64,000 nucleotides of DNA from Gammaproteobacteria bacterium UBA2675 (GCA_002354805.1 DEMH01000013.1:79017-143016), one strand, 5' to 3'; shown: positions 36,068 through 44,687, counted from the first letter of the stretch. Program-made: numbers and translations. Notes: generated by a model not told the origin, from the sequence alone.

Positions 36068-38212
36068 TCAGTTGTTGAGTCGCCGCGCCAGGTCAGCCAT
36101 TGACGACCGTGGTTTGGCTTCGGGTTTAGTGTGTTCTGCAGGACGACTGGAAGCGTCGATCCTGCTTGTACCTGTTGGTGCATCGGGTGCCGCTGGTATC
36201 GGCACGCTGAAAAGATCAGACTGCAGAATCTTCTGTTCCAGGTTGTCCCATTCACGCGGCTGCATCAGGTGCACCCGCTTAGCTCTGGCTGCATGCAGCG
36301 CATAAACCTCGCAGTCCCACGCCTCAATCGCGCGGCCGCTTTTAGGCTGCCAGACTTTTTTATTCTTGAGAGTTCGGTGTGGCGCTTTTACTTCGCCAGT
36401 GAGCTGCTCGAAATAATCCGTGCGCACATCCGAGCACATGTGCCAGCGGCCAGGACCATCTCCGGTTAATTTCATCTTGCCGGCCAGCCAATCTTTTGCT
36501 TTTTGCGTGCCCACCATAAATGGCTTCAGGCCGTACTTGTCCGCCTTGCTGGGGTGTTTCGCATTCTGGTGATCAACACCTCGCACCCGTGGCGGACTGA
36601 ATATCTCCGGATCCTGCCTCGAGCTAGAACCCTTGATCGCCATTACCAACACCTGTGGGTATTTGCGCGACATCTTGCGCACCCACTGGTAGACCGCATC
36701 GTTTGTTTCGCCATCACTCGAGTCGATGCTGACAGCCGCTGCGTAGATAGCGTTGCCCGATGCATGTTTGACCGGACCAAATACAAGCGTTTCCAAGTCA
36801 GTCCAGACTCTATCAGTGGTGTCTGTAATAGCGCCTGCGGCGTACAGTTCCTGCCAGTCGATCTGCCAGGACTCCTCGCCCCGCCCCCACGCTCTGCGTC
36901 CTACCGCGACACGCGCTGGGTTACGCTGCACGTCAATGCCAACAGTCAGCAGGAGACCACCTGCAGGGCAAAGGCCGCACTGATAGCCCTCAGCCTCAGC
37001 CCGCTCGCGCAGTTGATCCTCGGTCACGTGGTCATCCTGGTACGCGTAAGCGCGAGCCAGTTTGCTGTTCACGAACACGATGCGCTCGGACTCGTCACCG
37101 CGACCGGCCTCATATTCAGCCGCCAGGTAATCCTTGACGATGTCTGCCAGCCCGACACCGGGCATGCAGGTGTAGATCTCCGACAGTTCCTTGAATCCAG
37201 CGATGCCATGGAACGGTGCCGTGGCCACCCAGCCGCACAATGGATCACCGGCAGCGATCGCGCTCATTACTGTATTGCGGATGTTTTCCTTCCGCTGGTA
37301 ATCGTCCCACAGCTCACCGCAGTCCGGGCAGACATACGCAGCGGTGTCAGGCAGCGCCATGTTGTACACTTCGTGAGGCTGGTACGTCGGATCCTCGGAG
37401 TTCATCCAGGTGACGTTCTCCCAGGCCAGCACGTGCGAACCGCCGCAACCGTGACAAACGATCGGCAGCACTCGCTGGTCAGACAGCCGGATATGGTCCT
37501 CGACTTTGGAGAGGCCCTGGACGGACGGTGTGCCGCCCATTACCCGCTTGGAGTTCTTCTGCCGTTTCGTGCGTTCCCACAGCAGCTTGATCGAGTTGCC
37601 CTGCTCTTTCAGGTTGTCAGTCGCGTCGTCTGGCTCTTCGACCACGACGATTCGCGCCGGCGTCGACTTAACGCTGCTGATCGACTTGGATCCGACCAGC
37701 TTCAGGAAGCCATTGGCAAAACTCTTGAACAGCGACCGATTACCGGCGCTGCGGGACTTTGTGATGTCGATGATCTCAGCCAGCTGCGGCGTCGATCGGA
37801 TGCACGGCTCCAGCTTCTCATCGTTGAACTCTTTGGCGGCCCCCTCTTTCGGGAACATCACCACGATTGGTGAGGGGCGCCACTTAATGTTCTTGAACAG
37901 CCAGGCGATCAGCGCATAGGTCCAACCGATCTGCGCAGCCTTTTGCATGACGACTTCAGATACCGTCGCGTCATCCAGTGCCGCGAACACACCATAGAAA
38001 TACGGCGTGTAATACAGGTCATAGCGGCCGTCAGTTTCAGAGCCGCGCGCTTCTGCAGGCAGACGGAAGTGCTCTTGTGTCCACTCTTCGGTGGACGGAA
38101 CTGGAAGCGGTACCAGCTCACTCTGGATCGCCGCAGATAGACTCCGCAAGTTTCCCCGCATGATCTGCAATGCGTCCCAGGGCAGATCGTAGGGGTTCTT
38201 GAATGTCGTCAT
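36068..38212 (-). CDS. Terminase large subunit (gpA family)
   Basis: DNA-packaging ATPase and nuclease of 714 residues. The family pattern is clear: YTPYFYGVFAALDDATVSEV, VVMQKAAQIGWTYALIAWLF (a Walker A-like site in gpA proteins), VVMFPKEGAAKEFNDEKLEP, ARIVVVEEPDDATDN and a zinc-like CHGCGGSH...CPDCGE pair. The C-terminal nuclease part has VGIDVQRNPARVAVGRRAW. The type predicts packaging from cos ends. It overlaps the small subunit gene by 95 nt. Confidence 0.95.
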   Translation of the reverse strand: MTTFKNPYDLPWDALQIMRGNLRSLSAAIQSELVPLPVPSTEEWTQEHFRLPAEARGSETDGRYDLYYTPYFYGVFAALDDATVSEVVMQKAAQIGWTYALIAWLFKNIKWRPSPIVVMFPKEGAAKEFNDEKLEPCIRSTPQLAEIIDITKSRSAGNRSLFKSFANGFLKLVGSKSISSVKSTPARIVVVEEPDDATDNLKEQGNSIKLLWERTKRQKNSKRVMGGTPSVQGLSKVEDHIRLSDQRVLPIVCHGCGGSHVLAWENVTWMNSEDPTYQPHEVYNMALPDTAAYVCPDCGELWDDYQRKENIRNTVMSAIAAGDPLCGWVATAPFHGIAGFKELSEIYTCMPGVGLADIVKDYLAAEYEAGRGDESERIVFVNSKLARAYAYQDDHVTEDQLRERAEAEGYQCGLCPAGGLLLTVGIDVQRNPARVAVGRRAWGRGEESWQIDWQELYAAGAITDTTDRVWTDLETLVFGPVKHASGNAIYAAAVSIDSSDGETNDAVYQWVRKMSRKYPQVLVMAIKGSSSRQDPEIFSPPRVRGVDHQNAKHPSKADKYGLKPFMVGTQKAKDWLAGKMKLTGDGPGRWHMCSDVRTDYFEQLTGEVKAPHRTLKNKKVWQPKSGRAIEAWDCEVYALHAARAKRVHLMQPREWDNLEQKILQSDLFSVPIPAAPDAPTGTSRIDASSRPAEHTKPEAKPRSSMADLARRLNN

Positions 38213-38615
38213 CTGTCAGCTCGAGGCCGTGTTTGGCTTCCAGCGCCTCCTGGATTAGTTCACCTGTCGTCATGATTTGCTGTCGGGTTATCCGAGGCAG
38301 CTCCAAAATAAGTACCTCGACATCTGCACGCTGCAGCAGCTGCTTCGCGTCCTTCAGCCGCCGTTGCTTTTTCTCCGCTGTGCTTTCCTGTGCTTCCGCG
38401 ATGCGGGCCTCGGTCAGCCGGTTCTGTGCTTCGCCGGCGCGGCCAGCGGCCTCGTTGCGCAGCCGATCGCAGTAGAGTGCGAGCCACTCGGCATAGGTGC
38501 CGTCGCGCGGGAGAATTCCGTCTTTAACTTTTAACGCTATGACCTGCTGGCTGACGCCAACCAGTTGCGCGAACAGGGTCTGGCTTGCCTTGCCCTGCAG
38601 GTCCAGGTGCTGCAC
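38118..38615 (-). CDS. Terminase small subunit (Nu1-like)
   Basis: DNA-recognition subunit of 165 residues. The N-terminal winged-helix motif FAQLVGVSQQVIALKVKDGI is followed by a coiled coil (RIAEAQESTAEKKQRRLKDA) and a C-terminal helix that binds the large subunit. The start is GTG at 38615, 1 nt after the lipoprotein stop. No other in-frame start gives a complete wing. Confidence 0.88.
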   Translation of the reverse strand: MQHLDLQGKASQTLFAQLVGVSQQVIALKVKDGILPRDGTYAEWLALYCDRLRNEAAGRAGEAQNRLTEARIAEAQESTAEKKQRRLKDAKQLLQRADVEVLILELPRITRQQIMTTGELIQEALEAKHGLELTDDDIQEPLRSALGRIADHAGKLAESICGDPE

Positions 38616-38616
38616 G

Positions 38617-38886
38617 TCAGGGGCACCCCATCGCCTCGGCCACCTGGGCGATCATTTCAGGCGATATCACCGCATCCGGGTCGCCAGTGTTGATCTCAAG
38701 AATCGCCGCGCGCGTTTCACCGTTCACCATTGGATTGATCGAGGCCGCGACTACCGTGATGCAGGCAGCGCCCTTCTCTTCAGGGCCGAGTTCAGCGGCC
38801 GCCTGGATGCCAGCGCACCCTGTGGCTGTCACTGCGACCGCCAGGGCCAGTGCAATCAGTCGAACCATCAACATGAACGGTCTCAT
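38617..38886 (-). CDS. Small lipoprotein of the lysis cassette (candidate o-spanin)
   Basis: An 89-residue protein whose signal peptide ends in a lipobox (VAVTATGCAG, Cys about 24). The mature part is short and acidic (LGPEEKGAACITVVAASINP). GGAGA lies 5 nt before the ATG. It is in the lysis region, between lipase and terminase genes. Position and lipid anchor fit an outer-membrane spanin subunit, but it is not Pro-rich like lambda Rz1, so the role is inferred. Confidence 0.75.
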   Translation of the reverse strand: MRPFMLMVRLIALALAVAVTATGCAGIQAAAELGPEEKGAACITVVAASINPMVNGETRAAILEINTGDPDAVISPEMIAQVAEAMGCP

Positions 38887-39027
38887 TATTTTCTCCAGTC
38901 AGAAAACCAAAAAGAATCAAGGGGATGAATACAATTACAACCCCCTATAGCGTCACAAAACTAGGCAAAGTTTGCGCCCATGGCGCCCGTATACTAGACC
39001 CCCTCCAGGAAGGACCCGCGCCGAAAA

Positions 39028-39801
39028 TCAGGCGACCCCAGCGCCTGGGGAGACTCTACTTTGCTGGTCAGCTGCCAGTGCATCAAACGTCCGATGGGCA
39101 TACTCACTCATGCGATGATCCAGCACTCTGCCGATCGTGGTGAACAGAATGTCCCGCGTCTGTTGCCAGGCAGTTGGATCCCACATGTAGTCACCCAGCT
39201 TGGCGCTGTTCGGGTAGTAAAGATTCCGGCCTGCATCACCGTAGCCAATCTTCGGCCACCGGCACACAGCGTCCGATCCGTTCTGTACCCGGATGTAGTC
39301 ACACCAGATCGTGCGCTTCAGGTCAGCTGCTGCTGCGACCCGACTCTGCCCGAACGTAATCAACCGCAGCTGCTGCTCACCGTTTCGCTGGTACCGGCGA
39401 CACAGTGCAACCGCCACCAGGGTGGCAATGTTGCCCCCTGCAGAGTGACCCTGCAGCGTGATTGCAAAGCCAGGGAACGCGTCGAGTACTTCAATCAATC
39501 GAGGCATGATCGCTGACACACAACGGACCACACCACCGTGTGCGCGTATGCCAGACCATTCGCGCTTCTTAACCAGCACATTGTGAAACCAGTCGAGACG
39601 GCCATCAGAGGTCAGCAGTGACTGCGAGCCACGGAACACGATGTGCAGTGTCCGGGTCTGCCTGGACACGAACGCGAACCCGTCAGCACCTGTTGCGGTG
39701 TCACGTATCTCAATAACCCCTCGAATATCCTGATGCGGTGGTATCGGGTCATGGCTGTACACCTCGACACAGAGTTCGGCGGCGTACAGTATGTCTTGCA
39801 T
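39028..39801 (-). CDS. Class-3 lipase-like alpha/beta hydrolase in the lysis cassette
   Basis: A 257-residue protein. The nucleophile elbow is LQGHSAGGNIATLVA (Ser about 141, GxSxG). The oxyanion segment TLHIVFRGSQS and LITFGQSRVA are typical of class-3 lipases, and likely Asp (about 192, NGSDAV) and His (about 227, LDHRMSEY) complete the triad. There is no signal peptide. It lies between a coiled-coil membrane protein and a lipoprotein, in the late lysis region. A role in breaking the outer membrane or host lipids at lysis is inferred; phage lipases of this type are uncommon in proteobacteria. Confidence 0.85.
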   Translation of the reverse strand: MQDILYAAELCVEVYSHDPIPPHQDIRGVIEIRDTATGADGFAFVSRQTRTLHIVFRGSQSLLTSDGRLDWFHNVLVKKREWSGIRAHGGVVRCVSAIMPRLIEVLDAFPGFAITLQGHSAGGNIATLVAVALCRRYQRNGEQQLRLITFGQSRVAAAADLKRTIWCDYIRVQNGSDAVCRWPKIGYGDAGRNLYYPNSAKLGDYMWDPTAWQQTRDILFTTIGRVLDHRMSEYAHRTFDALAADQQSRVSPGAGVA

Positions 39802-39806
39802 GTTCG

Positions 39807-40130
39807 TTACCCGATGGTCTGCTCTTGGCGGCGGTTATGCACCCCCAGTACTCCGTTGATGTGACTGATCTGCCTGCCGTGTTCATCCAGCCGGTCTGCG
39901 TGGCGGTCAAGGCGCTTTCGATCGGCATTGATGCGATCGTGAATTACCTGCAGTGCTGACTGATTGCTCTCGCAGAATTTCTCAAAGCTCTTGGCCGAGT
40001 TGGTCATGGACTCCTGAATAGATCGCACCATCAGCGACTGACGCCAAAGGAATGCAAAGAACAGAATGATCTGGCCAGCCAGGAAGATGGCTACCGCTGT
40101 TAGCGGACCCACCCAGTAATCCGGAATCAT
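39807..40130 (-). CDS. Membrane-anchored coiled-coil protein (holin or i-spanin candidate)
   Basis: A 107-residue protein with one N-terminal membrane span (LTAVAIFLAGQIILFFAFLW) followed by a long helical, charged domain (RSIQESMTNSAKSFEKFCES, INADRKRLDRHADRLDEHGR). This layout fits an inner-membrane spanin or a type III holin. It overlaps the preceding gene by 4 nt. Confidence 0.75.
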   Translation of the reverse strand: MIPDYWVGPLTAVAIFLAGQIILFFAFLWRQSLMVRSIQESMTNSAKSFEKFCESNQSALQVIHDRINADRKRLDRHADRLDEHGRQISHINGVLGVHNRRQEQTIG

Positions 40131-40609
40131 GCAATATCCTTGACAGTGATGAACACCTGATCCCCCTGCTGCAGGGAATCTATGATCTCTTTATAGAGTC
40201 GCTCATAAGCTGGAACGCTCTCACTCAGGAACCCGGTGCGGGTTACATTCTCACGCACACCATTGCCGACAAGGATGCACCCCTCAGAGTGCGTGTGGTC
40301 ATTGCCGGGATGGATATAGATCCATTCAAAGTTCGGTACGTCCTGCAGCCACAACATGCCCTGGTGGAAGTTAAACCGATCCAGGTAACGGCCATGCATG
40401 CCACCCACTGTCCGCAGCTTGATCTGGTATGTGCCTGCCGGGATCCGGGTCTGGCCCATCACCTTAACCTCACGGCGTTCATCCTCCAGTGTGAAGCAAC
40501 GGAACTGGAGCTGGCCGTCACCAGCCGAGGTATTAGCGTAGTGCAGCACACCGAGCGTGCAATGCTGGGCGCTGGAGAATCGATGCAGCACATAGTCTGT
40601 TCTGTTCAC
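40127..40609 (-). CDS. DUF5675-like protein, first gene of the lysis cassette
   Basis: A 160-residue protein with the pattern CFTLEDERREVKVMGQTRIP, AGTYQIKLRT, GMLWLQDVPNFEWIYIHPGN and EGCILVGNG, which I recognise as the DUF5675 family found in phage lysis regions. A cell-wall role is suggested by position only. The frame begins at ATG 40642, but that ATG lies in the T-run of a terminator. GTG at 40609 with GAGGG 7 nt upstream is the better start. Confidence 0.8.
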   Translation of the reverse strand: MNRTDYVLHRFSSAQHCTLGVLHYANTSAGDGQLQFRCFTLEDERREVKVMGQTRIPAGTYQIKLRTVGGMHGRYLDRFNFHQGMLWLQDVPNFEWIYIHPGNDHTHSEGCILVGNGVRENVTRTGFLSESVPAYERLYKEIIDSLQQGDQVFITVKDIA

Positions 40610-40642
40610 CAGATGGCCCTCTGATTCGTTTGCCCCGCCCAT

Positions 40643-40666
40643 AAAAAAGGCCCTGCAAGCAGGGCC
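40643..40666 (-). terminator. Second late-leader terminator (tR'-like)
   Basis: On the minus strand GGCCCTGC, TT, GCAGGGCC, then six T. It lies just before the first late gene, so late transcription needs antitermination. Confidence 0.9.
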
Positions 40667-40697
40667 AATCGCATTGTTAAGGGGGACTTAGTTACAT

Positions 40698-40740
40698 AAA
40701 AAGAAAAGGTCCGACCCGCGTGGTTGCGCTGGTCAGACCT
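40698..40740 (-). terminator. First late-leader terminator (tR'-like)
   Basis: On the minus strand AGGTCTGACC pairs with GGTCGGACCT (one wobble), followed by TTTTCTTTTT. It starts only a few bases after the predicted late transcription start. Confidence 0.8.
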
Positions 40741-40754
40741 CTTCGACATTAGAA

Positions 40755-40783
40755 AATTTGACCTAAAATCCTCGCGCGGTCAA
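40755..40783 (-). promoter_or_regulatory. Candidate late promoter (lambda pR'-like)
   Basis: On the minus strand TTGACC, 17 nt, CAAATT. Lambda pR' has TTGACT, 17 nt, TAAATT. Its place between the Q-like gene and two terminators is also as in lambda. This rests on sequence resemblance only. Confidence 0.6.
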
Positions 40784-40820
40784 CAAGCATTAAATTTCTA
40801 ATAAGCACTGCTTACAAAGT

Positions 40821-41078
40821 GTCCCATCGATGGGACTTTTTGAAAAGGTTGGGACAACTACAGACCGCGCATTTATTGGCTTGTCCCAACCGTCCTAACC
40901 GTCCCATCTAAAAATAAACTTCTGTAAAAGTCGAAAACTGCTAACGCTGCATGTTCATGTTGTATATTTTCATATTCTCCGGGGTCCACAGTTCGGATGG
41001 GACAGGTCGGGACAGTTGGGACAGGCCGCACCATTGCTGGCTCTCAGCGGTTTCGAGGATGGGACGCTCTGTCCCATC
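40821..41078. repeat. GATGGGAC repeat cluster (iteron-like) upstream of the late promoter
   Basis: Six exact copies of GATGGGAC or its complement lie in 258 bp: 40821-40828, 40829-40836, 40901-40908, 40996-41003, 41058-41065 and 41071-41078. The first two form a perfect 16-bp palindrome, GTCCCATCGATGGGAC, and the last two an inverted pair with 5 bp between. Further related units are TTGGGACAA at 40849-40857, its complement at 40881-40889, GTCCTAAC at 40892-40899, TCGGGACAG at 41007-41015 and TTGGGACAG at 41016-41024. The three units at 40996-41024 are nearly one helical turn apart. The 545-bp gap 40643-41187 holds this, the late promoter and three terminators, but no gene. Confidence 0.85.
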
Positions 41079-41133
41079 TGACGCGTTTCGGCTTTCTCTG
41101 GACGCAAAAAAGCCTCACAGCGTGGTGATTTTC

Positions 41134-41152
41134 AAAAAAGGGAATCCTTCCC
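41134..41152 (-). terminator. Terminator after the Q-like gene
   Basis: On the minus strand GGGAA, GGA, TTCCC, then six T. It would end the leftward early transcript before the repeat cluster. Confidence 0.65.
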
Positions 41153-41187
41153 CTGTGCCAGGTGATCGTCTTTATCCGTTTAGCTGA

Positions 41188-41793
41188 TCAGTGGCTTGTA
41201 GTGTCGTCCGCTCCGGTTGGGTTTAATTGCGCATCCAGGTGATCACGTAATTCAGTTAGCCATGCGCTATAGGCCCGGCACCCGCTCGCCCTTACGTTGA
41301 GGTACCGCCTTACTAATGTCTTAGAATTAATGCCAGCCAGCCTGGCACGTTGATAGTCAGACATGCTCTGTACTCCAACCCCACCGCACTTGGGGCACGC
41401 CGTCAGAGACTTAGAGGTGCCGTATATTGCCGGACTCCCCCGCTGGACTTTCTCTATAACGGTGCCGCTTCCTGCGCACCGAGTGCAACGCCGGCGATCA
41501 GAGAGCTCTACGAGCACGGACTCTGCCAACCCCTGCGCTGTCTTGAGGGGCATTTCCTCCCCTCTCAATTCTTCAAACTGCCGTGACATTATCACGGTCA
41601 ATAATCTAATAACAATTCTGCGACTCTCTTCATGGCCAGCAAATAAGTAAAAGCCAAGGTGCTGCGCACCAGGCGACAAACCAAAGGAAAGTGCAGCAGC
41701 CACGTCTGACCATTTAATGTCTGATCCGCCACCCCTGACACCTTTGAGGTCAGTGCTGCTCACCCCGAGCATGTTCAGATAACCGAGCGACAT
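41188..41793 (-). CDS. Late antiterminator, lambda Q-like
   Basis: Positive regulator of late genes, 201 residues. The lambda Q-type zinc motif is present: CTRCAGSG, then CPKCGGVGVQSMSDYQRA, compare CRDCHGTG and CGRCKGVGYSRM in lambda Q. The N-terminal helical region (LGFYLFAGHEESRRIVIRLL) and C-terminal RRYLNVRASGCRAYSAWLTE follow. I chose ATG at 41793 with GGAGGG 5 nt upstream, 1 nt after the primase stop; the open frame upstream overlaps that gene. A lambda-like late promoter and two terminators lie downstream, as expected. Confidence 0.85.
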   Translation of the reverse strand: MSLGYLNMLGVSSTDLKGVRGGGSDIKWSDVAAALSFGLSPGAQHLGFYLFAGHEESRRIVIRLLTVIMSRQFEELRGEEMPLKTAQGLAESVLVELSDRRRCTRCAGSGTVIEKVQRGSPAIYGTSKSLTACPKCGGVGVQSMSDYQRARLAGINSKTLVRRYLNVRASGCRAYSAWLTELRDHLDAQLNPTGADDTTSH

Positions 41794-41794
41794 T

Positions 41795-43984
41795 CTAACC
41801 CTCCTGTCCTTTACTGGCCTCGATCGGGCGCTGATATTTCCACACCCGTGTTTTGCTGTTCGGAATCGTTGTGCGCACACGCCGCCACCCAAGCCGCTGC
41901 ATGATGTTTGCAAGTCGCATCTGTTCAGGCCGACGGTGGTTTCCAGGCTCTAGCCGAAGAGCCCCTTCAAAAATCTCCGGCATTGAGAATGCCTGAACCA
42001 TCCGCTGCTCTGGTTCGTCCAGCCACTGGATGACATAGTTCTCCCAGCTGTCCGACATAAACCGATCCTCTTGCTGCACTTCAAACAAGTGCAACTCGTC
42101 AGCCTCGACGTGCCAGACCTCACCTTCCTTGTACCGATGCATAGCCTCAGCCCACAGCTGATCACGTTCATGACGCAGACGCTCGAGATTGATCTCAGTA
42201 CAGCGCACCGGCCAGTAACGCCGGTTGCCCGTGGTGTCGGTCAGGTAGTTGTCCTGGTTGGTGGATCCAGCGAATACACACTGCCGGGGGAACTCCTGCA
42301 CCAGCCGCCCATAGCTGGGACGATATCGGTCGGTTTCACTCGCGAAGAATTGCTTCGCGCGGGTGGACTCAGCCTTGTTAAAACTGTCCAGCTCCGCGAG
42401 CTCGCATATCCACACGCCCTGCATCTGCTGGTAGCCATCCTTGTCACCAAGAGTAAAGTGTGTGTCTGAGTACCATTCACCGCCCAGGATGCTGAGCGCA
42501 GTACTCTTGCCGGCACCCTGCTTCCCTTCCAGGATCAAGACGCAGTCGTTTTTGCACGGGTACTCCATAACCCTGGCGACAGCACCAATCAAGAACTTGC
42601 AGCCAACCAGGTGACTATAGGGATTCTGCTCTACGCCAAGCAGCCTGGTCAGCCAACTGTCCAGCCTGTGACCACCGTCCCAAGTAAGGCTCTGCAGGTA
42701 TTCGCGGATCGGGTGGAAGGCATTGTCTCTAGCAACCAGATCGACGGCGTTCATGATCGCGTCCGTCCGGGCATTGATGCCGTAGTGTTCGTCCATCCAA
42801 ATCTTGGTGCGAATCACGTCATCGTCTCGCCATTCGTTGTTAATGTGATACACGCTGCTTTTCGGGTAGGGCGGGTCTTTACGCTTGACGATACGGCTGT
42901 GCAGCTCACTGAACCCCACCACACCATCCCAGGCATCGTCATTGCTCAGAACAAGGTAGACATTGCGCTCAGTGGGCTCCAATTCGCCGTTAGTCTTTCG
43001 ACTGAGGGTCGTGCGCCAGTGGCTGAGCTCGGCGCGTATATAGTGGAAACATTGCGCCACTGCCTGCAGGCCTGCCCGAACGTGCAGGTCATTGAAGTCG
43101 ACGTCCGTGGCAGCCCGATCGGCACCAAATTGAGGTTTAACCAGGTGGCCGTTCAGTTTGGTCTGAGCCTCTTCGGCCTTGATCACGCCAGCGTTGTATG
43201 GCTCACCGTTGGCGTCCGTGGTTTTCCAGTCGTCATCAGCGCAGAACACCAGGGGACTGTCCTGAAATCGCGCACGAATCGCTTGCGCGACCGGCAGCAG
43301 GTTGCCGGAGTCAAAAGCAACGACCACCGGCCAGCCAATCGCCTCATGAATACTGGCAGCGGTCGCGTAACCTTCCGCGATACAGATCGGCTTGCCTCTC
43401 TGCAGCTTGCCAATAACAAAGAACCGCCCCTCTTTCTTGAGGCCTCGCGGCCAGTACACCTTGTCTTTACCGTTCTCCCCCTTCTCGGGGAAAATAAGCT
43501 GCAGCCCATAGATATTGTTATCGATGTCCTGCATGGGGATCAGCGTCGTGTCGCGGGCACCGTACCGCAGCCCGTACGCTTTGACACCTTTCCGTTTGCA
43601 GTAGGCTGACTCACCCTCCTGGCTGGCCTGATTCCAATATCGAGTAGCTTGGGCAGCGGCGCGCCTCGCTGCAGCATTGCGGATCCGGAGAGCATGTTCC
43701 TGTTGTTTTTTGATCTGGGCCCTGATCTCTTCGCGCTCGTGCTGAGGCAGGCTGCGGGACTTCCAGATCAACTTCTGCGAGTCGCCTCGCTTCCAGGAAC
43801 CGTATGCACCGGCAATGCCTTCCTTGCCACTTTGCAGTGTGTACGAAAACAGGCTGTACCAGCCGTTGTATGATTTTGGGCGGTCGCCCTCGACATCAAC
43901 CCGCTTTAACTTGCCAATCTCCAGATGGCCGTCCGGGATTATCAGCCCGTAGTCGCGCAGCTGTTTGAGTGCGTCATCGAGCAC
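41795..43984 (-). CDS. Phage replication protein: Toprim primase with VapE-type helicase
   Basis: A 729-residue protein. The N-terminal half has a Toprim domain (PICIAEGYATAASIHEAIG for the catalytic Glu; VFCADDDWK for the DxD). The C-terminal half is a virulence-associated E type ATPase with Walker A GKQGAGKST (about residue 496), followed by WICELAELDSF and FAGSTNQDNYLTD (sensor region). It should prime and unwind phage DNA. It is in the leftward early transcript, between the DksA-like and Q-like genes. No separate initiator gene is visible. Confidence 0.92.
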   Translation of the reverse strand: MLDDALKQLRDYGLIIPDGHLEIGKLKRVDVEGDRPKSYNGWYSLFSYTLQSGKEGIAGAYGSWKRGDSQKLIWKSRSLPQHEREEIRAQIKKQQEHALRIRNAAARRAAAQATRYWNQASQEGESAYCKRKGVKAYGLRYGARDTTLIPMQDIDNNIYGLQLIFPEKGENGKDKVYWPRGLKKEGRFFVIGKLQRGKPICIAEGYATAASIHEAIGWPVVVAFDSGNLLPVAQAIRARFQDSPLVFCADDDWKTTDANGEPYNAGVIKAEEAQTKLNGHLVKPQFGADRAATDVDFNDLHVRAGLQAVAQCFHYIRAELSHWRTTLSRKTNGELEPTERNVYLVLSNDDAWDGVVGFSELHSRIVKRKDPPYPKSSVYHINNEWRDDDVIRTKIWMDEHYGINARTDAIMNAVDLVARDNAFHPIREYLQSLTWDGGHRLDSWLTRLLGVEQNPYSHLVGCKFLIGAVARVMEYPCKNDCVLILEGKQGAGKSTALSILGGEWYSDTHFTLGDKDGYQQMQGVWICELAELDSFNKAESTRAKQFFASETDRYRPSYGRLVQEFPRQCVFAGSTNQDNYLTDTTGNRRYWPVRCTEINLERLRHERDQLWAEAMHRYKEGEVWHVEADELHLFEVQQEDRFMSDSWENYVIQWLDEPEQRMVQAFSMPEIFEGALRLEPGNHRRPEQMRLANIMQRLGWRRVRTTIPNSKTRVWKYQRPIEASKGQEG

Positions 43985-43993
43985 GGCCGAGCC

Positions 43994-44221
43994 TCAGCGG
44001 TTATATTGCTTTTGGTGGGTTTCAAGCGCCTGCTGACAAGCGATGCAGTATCGGCAGCCGGGACTGGCCAGCCGCCTTAATTCCGGAATGGGAGCGCCAC
44101 ACTCCTCGCACTCGGTAGCCGACTCACGTCCTGCTGACTGCTGGCTTTTTCGGCGCTGCGCCTCCAGGTTGTCTGCCAGGCGCTGCTCGATCACCGTTTG
44201 TGCGTGGTCTGCCGTATCCAT
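43994..44221 (-). CDS. TraR/DksA-family zinc-finger protein
   Basis: A 75-residue protein with the four-Cys finger CEECGAPIPELRRLASPGCR...CIAC and an N-terminal helix that could enter the RNA polymerase secondary channel, as for TraR and DksA. Such phage proteins alter transcription initiation without ppGpp. The promoter target is unknown. It starts after AGGG and is 9 nt before the primase gene. The 119-bp gap to cro has no further gene. Confidence 0.9.
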   Translation of the reverse strand: MDTADHAQTVIEQRLADNLEAQRRKSQQSAGRESATECEECGAPIPELRRLASPGCRYCIACQQALETHQKQYNR

Positions 44222-44340
44222 GTCCCTGCCCTATGCTTGTTATAATTCGGGCGGTGGTTTATCCCGGCCCACCGCCAGTCTCAGCCCTATCCGGGTTCAG
44301 GCCGCTGTGTGCCCCTTATTACCTTGGGGCGAGGTGTTCG

Positions 44341-44679
44341 CTAATGCTGTACTTCCGTACAGGTGTGGTTTTTCCGATTACCTGCAGACAGATCGGTAGG
44401 CAGACTACAATCTCGTTCTGCTGATGGAACCGCTACCTTGAGAAGCAACTCGTACTCTTCAGGCGGGTATAGATCCGGCCTCAATTCGTGCCGAAGAATC
44501 TCGCGTTTAAGCACGCGCTCTAGGGGAATGCAGTACTCCCCCGGCACACCTCGGCTAACCCATTGCCTCACGGCCATAGGTGTAAGTGGCTTTTCCATGT
44601 CAAGCTCGTCTGATACCAGACGGGCGAGATTGGGGGCACCACCTGCCATGTGAATTGCTTTACGAATCGCTTCACTCAT
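44341..44679 (-). CDS. Cro-like / YdaS-type HTH regulator
   Basis: A 112-residue protein with an HTH of the YdaS/Cro type (GAPNLARLVSDELDMEKPLT, PMAVRQWVSRGVPGEYCIPL). It is transcribed divergently from the CI-type repressor, and repressor-type operators lie on its promoter, so it occupies the cro position. It probably represses the CI gene during lytic growth. Confidence 0.82.
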   Translation of the reverse strand: MSEAIRKAIHMAGGAPNLARLVSDELDMEKPLTPMAVRQWVSRGVPGEYCIPLERVLKREILRHELRPDLYPPEEYELLLKVAVPSAERDCSLPTDLSAGNRKNHTCTEVQH

Positions 44680-44687
44680 GGCGGATG

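Noticed and set aside
40821..41078. CRISPR-like array
   Set aside because: Units are only 8-10 bp, in both orientations, with irregular gaps, and there are no cas genes. They fit protein-binding sites.
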